A DNA stretch of 64,000 bases from positions 1 through 64,000 of the forward strand of contig NZ_JASNJD010000019.1 of the NCBI RefSeq assembly GCF_030164425.1, written 5' to 3'. This document shows positions 61,423 to 64,000 of this stretch, one piece after another; the first letter of the stretch is position 1; every line of letters starts with the position of its first letter. A program made the translations under genes and the position numbers. This DNA comes from Pseudodonghicola flavimaris. Lineage in GTDB: Bacteria > Pseudomonadota > Alphaproteobacteria > Rhodobacterales > Rhodobacteraceae. Below the pieces are notes generated by a model. That model was not told where the DNA came from. It did not search any database and worked only from the letters and a program-made list of their open reading frames with translations.

Positions 61423-62862
61423 ATGATCGAGAAGCGGAATTTTTTCATTAATGGCCAATGGGTCGCACCGCTGGCGGGCCGGGACTACGAGGTGATCAAC
61501 CCCTCGACCGAGGAGCCCTGCGCCGTGATCTCTCTGGGCGGTGAAGCCGATGCCGATGCCGCCGTCGCCGCCGCCAAGGCGGCGCTGCCGGGCTGGATGG
61601 CAACCCCGCCGGCGGAGCGGATCGCGCTGGTTGAAAAGCTGCTTGAGCTCTATGTCGCCAAAGGCGAGGAGCTGGCGCAGGCGATGTCCATCGCCATGGG
61701 CGCGCCGATCGACCTGGCCCGCACCCAGCAGGTCGGCGCCGGCAGCTTCCACCTGAAGAACTTCATCACCGCCGCGAAGGAGTTCCAGTTCGACCGCCCG
61801 CTGAACGACCGTGCCCCCAACGACCGTATCATCTATGAGGCCGTCGGCGTCGCCGCGCTGATCACCCCGTGGAACTGGCCGATGAACCAGATCACCCTCA
61901 AGGTGGGGGCCGCTGCCATCGCCGGCTGCACCATGGTGCTGAAGCCGTCGGAGGAAAGCCCGCTCGACGCCATCGTCTTCGCCGAACTGATGGAAGAGGC
62001 CGGCTTCCCCGCCGGTGTCTTCAACCTGGTCAACGGCGACGGCATGGGGGTCGGCTCCCGCCTGACCGGCCATCCCGACGTGGACATGGTCAGCTTCACC
62101 GGCTCCACCCGCGCCGGTATCGCGATCTCGAAAAACGCCGCCGACACGCTGAAGAAGGTTCATCTGGAGCTGGGCGGCAAGGGCGCCAACGTGATCTTCG
62201 CTGATGCCGACGAAAAGGCGGTGAAGCGCGGTGTACTGCACATGATGAACAACACCGGCCAGTCCTGTAACGCCCCGAGCCGGATGCTGGTGCAGTCCGA
62301 GATCTACGACAAGGCTGTGGAAGAGGCTGCCGCTGTGGCCGCCAAGGTCACCGTGGGCCCCGCCTCGGAAGAGGGTAACCACATCGGCCCGGTGGTCAAC
62401 GAAACCCAGTGGACCAAGATCCAGGGCCTGATCGAAAAGGGCATCGCCGAGGGCGCCCGCCTGGTCGCCGGCGGCCCGGGCCGGCCGGAGAACTTCAACA
62501 AGGGCTTCTATGTCCGCCCCACCGTCTTCGCCGATGTCACCCCCGACATGACCATCGCGCGTGAGGAGATCTTCGGCCCGGTGTTGTCGATCATGAAGTT
62601 CGACACCGAGGAAGAGGCGATCACCGTCGCCAATGACACCGAATACGGTCTGACCAACTACGTCCAGACCCAGGACCCGACCCGCGCCAACCGCATGGCC
62701 CGGGTGCTGCGCTCAGGCATGGTGGAAATGAACGGCAAGCCGCGGGCGCCGGGCGCCCCCTTCGGCGGCATGAAGCAATCCGGCAACGGCCGCGAGGCCG
62801 GCATTTTCGGGATCGAGGATTTCCTGGAAATCAAGGCCGTCAGCGGCTGGACCCCGGAATAA
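61423..62862 (+). CDS. Aldehyde dehydrogenase family protein
   Basis: A 479-residue NAD(P)-dependent aldehyde dehydrogenase. Active-site residues: Asn151 in ITPWNWPMNQ, general base Glu249 in LELGGKGAN and nucleophile Cys282 in NTGQSCNAPSR; FTGSTRAG (about residues 225-232) binds the cofactor; EEIFGPVLSIM and KQSGNGREAGIFGIEDFLE follow. It is closest in style to the broad betaine/aminoaldehyde type. It is divergent from the peroxiredoxin gene with about 170 bases between, suggesting a link to oxidative or aldehyde stress. The substrate is unknown. Confidence 0.93.
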   Translation: MIEKRNFFINGQWVAPLAGRDYEVINPSTEEPCAVISLGGEADADAAVAAAKAALPGWMATPPAERIALVEKLLELYVAKGEELAQAMSIAMGAPIDLARTQQVGAGSFHLKNFITAAKEFQFDRPLNDRAPNDRIIYEAVGVAALITPWNWPMNQITLKVGAAAIAGCTMVLKPSEESPLDAIVFAELMEEAGFPAGVFNLVNGDGMGVGSRLTGHPDVDMVSFTGSTRAGIAISKNAADTLKKVHLELGGKGANVIFADADEKAVKRGVLHMMNNTGQSCNAPSRMLVQSEIYDKAVEEAAAVAAKVTVGPASEEGNHIGPVVNETQWTKIQGLIEKGIAEGARLVAGGPGRPENFNKGFYVRPTVFADVTPDMTIAREEIFGPVLSIMKFDTEEEAITVANDTEYGLTNYVQTQDPTRANRMARVLRSGMVEMNGKPRAPGAPFGGMKQSGNGREAGIFGIEDFLEIKAVSGWTPE

Positions 62863-62890
62863 CGCCGGGTCCCCGCGCCAGCGTTTCGTC

Positions 62891-62920
62891 AAAGGCCGCC
62901 CTTCGGGGCGGCCTTTTCTT
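62891..62920 (+). terminator. Intrinsic terminator after the aldehyde dehydrogenase gene
   Basis: AAAGGCCGCCC and GGGCGGCCTTT pair perfectly over 11 bases with a TTCG loop and a T-rich tail TTCTT. The A/T ends of the stem could also serve a transcript read in the opposite direction, from the convergent gene. Confidence 0.9.
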
Positions 62921-62934
62921 TGGCGGTGGGGGGC

Positions 62935-63390
62935 TCACATCCCCTCGGCCATGACGATCAGCTGCGGCACCCCGTTCGAGGTCTTCTGCGGCGACTGGCC
63001 GGTCTCGTCGATGGTCGCGGTGACCCGCCGCCGGAACGAGGAGAAGCTATCGAAGGTGACGACATCGACGGGGTCGTCGAACTGCAGCGTGATGCGCCGG
63101 GGGCCGCCGTGGGTGCCGCCGCTCAGGCCATGGACAATGCCGGCAAAGGGCTGGCCGAGATAGCGGCCGACCACCCGGTCGCCCACCGCCAGCGGCCGGG
63201 CGTTGCCGCGGTCCGGGCGCGCCGCCAGCGCCCGCAGCGTGTTCCAGTCGCGCGCGCCCTGCTGATGCGCCACCAGTTCCAGCGCCTGTGAATGGCTGAT
63301 CGGGGTGCCCTGTGCTGCCAGCAGCGCGCGCAGGGATTTCGCCTGCGCCTTGTAGGCGGTGATTTTTGCGGTGTCCTCGGATCCGGACAT
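62935..63390 (-). CDS. Glyoxalase superfamily protein (Glyoxalase_8-like)
   Basis: 151 residues from the ATG with AGAGGTTCAGG upstream. The N-terminal helical motif KAQAKSLRALLAAQGTPISHSQALELVAHQQGARDWNTL (positions 12-50; key SHSQALELVA and DWNTL) is the signature of a widespread small protein family annotated as glyoxalase superfamily. The C-terminal half is beta-rich (GDRVVGRYLGQPFAGIVHG, RRITLQFDDPVDVVTF). No metal-binding residues of true glyoxalases can be assigned. Function unknown. A start six codons upstream is possible. Confidence 0.75.
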   Translation of the reverse strand: MSGSEDTAKITAYKAQAKSLRALLAAQGTPISHSQALELVAHQQGARDWNTLRALAARPDRGNARPLAVGDRVVGRYLGQPFAGIVHGLSGGTHGGPRRITLQFDDPVDVVTFDSFSSFRRRVTATIDETGQSPQKTSNGVPQLIVMAEGM

Positions 63391-63650
63391 CCTGAACCTC
63401 TTTTCCATGCGGCATGACACGGGGGGAAGACGGGCGCTCGCATTGCCATCCGACGCATGCCTCGGGAAACGGCAGGAAGGATCGAACCGGGTTTCACCAC
63501 AGCGTGACGCTTGCGAACGGCAGGGCACCCGAACCTTGCCCGGCGATTACGGCAGCTTGCGGCCTCCGGTCAAGCCCTCTGCGCGCCGCCGGCTCTGGCC
63601 CTGTGGCCGAAATCCCCCTAGAGACGGGGAAACGCACGCAGGAGAGCGCG

Positions 63651-64000
63651 ATGATCTATACCCGCCTGCATGGCCGGCTGGGCAATCAGATGTTCCAATG
63701 GGCTGCCGGCCGCGCCCTGGCCGCCCGGCTGGGGGTGCCGCTGGCCATCGATCCGCGCAGCGCGCTGCACCGTGGCGAAGGGGTGCTAACCCGGGTCTTC
63801 GACCTGCCGCTGCAGACGCCGCCGCCACCGCTGCCGCCGGCCAAGCACGAAGGGTTCCTGTCCTACGCGCTCTGGCGCGGCTTCGGCCGGCATCCTCGGT
63901 TCCGGCGCGAACGCGGGCTGGGCTACAACCCCGCCTTCGAGAGCTTCGGTGACGACAGCTACCTGCATGGCTACTGGCAATGCGAAGGCTATTTCGCCGC
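63651..64000 (+). CDS. Glycosyltransferase family 11 (alpha-1,2-fucosyltransferase-like), truncated by window end
   Basis: The first 116 codons of a gene that runs off the window. The start ATG follows AGGAGAGCG. MIYTRLHGRLGNQMFQWAAG at residues 1-20 is the classical GT11 N-terminus, and HGYWQCEGYFA at the cut end matches the GYWQ-x-E-x-YF block. GT11 enzymes transfer fucose from GDP-fucose to galactose in surface polysaccharides. A Pro-rich stretch (QTPPPPLPPAK, about residues 57-67) is unusual. The C-terminal donor-binding region is not visible. Confidence 0.85.
   Translation, partial: MIYTRLHGRLGNQMFQWAAGRALAARLGVPLAIDPRSALHRGEGVLTRVFDLPLQTPPPPLPPAKHEGFLSYALWRGFGRHPRFRRERGLGYNPAFESFGDDSYLHGYWQCEGYFA

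Noticed and set aside
61252-62382. N-terminal extension of the peroxiredoxin gene through the aldehyde dehydrogenase gene
   Set aside because: The real start ATG at 61251 has a GAGGAG ribosome site and a canonical N-terminus; the rest is antisense to a conserved dehydrogenase.

Overview
The window is a GC-rich chromosomal segment (AT-rich only at a few promoters) from an alphaproteobacterium, most likely a Rhodobacteraceae member. The basis is the ure gene order (ureD-A-hupE-B-C-E-F-G), the eutB-eutC-asnC-aminotransferase block known from marine Rhodobacteraceae, the codon use, and the rpsO/pnp surroundings. I saw no prophage, insertion sequence or CRISPR array. The content is dominated by nitrogen scavenging: uptake and hydrolysis of urea, amides, lactams, peptides, acylated amino acids and compatible solutes.

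Layout. 1-70: 3' end of a 5S rRNA. 0.2-1.3 kb: a DUF1185-type protein and a hotdog thioesterase. 1.3-7.4 kb: complete nickel urease operon. 7.4-14.1 kb: two M20 amidohydrolases, divergent from an (hydroxy)ectoine-type block (eutB, eutC, a Lrp/AsnC regulator and an aminotransferase) that lacks eutA/D/E and the transporter. 14.2-17.2 kb: small lipoprotein, SLC13 permease, AraC regulator, MAPEG protein. 17.5-30.8 kb: two co-directional units with a GntR regulator between them. The left unit has biotin carboxylase, biotin carrier, a phospho-lyase-type aminotransferase, a hydroxylysine-kinase-like phosphotransferase, PxpC and PxpB. The right unit has PxpA, a degenerate GroEL-like protein and a PotABCD-type ABC transporter. 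A shared operator-like sequence (14 of 16 bases identical) lies before pxpB/gntR and before pxpA, so this looks like one regulon. 31.1-42.6 kb: oligopeptide-type ABC transporter with three metallohydrolases (two M20, one M81), a divergent M20 deacylase and an IclR regulator. 43.2-50.6 kb: an amide-utilisation operon in which AmiC- and AmiR-like regulators precede a leader with two adjacent hexaloop hairpins and an intrinsic terminator, followed by a nitrilase-family amidase and a five-domain branched-chain/urea-type ABC transporter. 50.8 kb: initiator tRNA. 51-64 kb: an asparagine-synthase-like protein, DUF1643, rpsO, a periplasmic glucan protein, a pentameric ligand-gated channel homologue, a PACE exporter, pnp, a family-25 glycosyltransferase, a 1-Cys peroxiredoxin, an aldehyde dehydrogenase, a Glyoxalase_8-like protein and the start of an alpha-1,2-fucosyltransferase-like gene cut by the window end.

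Most notable: (i) the 17.5-30.8 kb regulon, which carries every part of a urea-carboxylase-like enzyme as separate proteins together with a kinase/phospho-lyase pair and a GroEL relative that lacks key ATPase residues and is translationally coupled to pxpA; (ii) the AmiC/AmiR-antiterminated amidase-transporter operon with its leader RNA; (iii) the bacterial Cys-loop-type channel. Functional names rest on motif and context reading only; no database search was possible.
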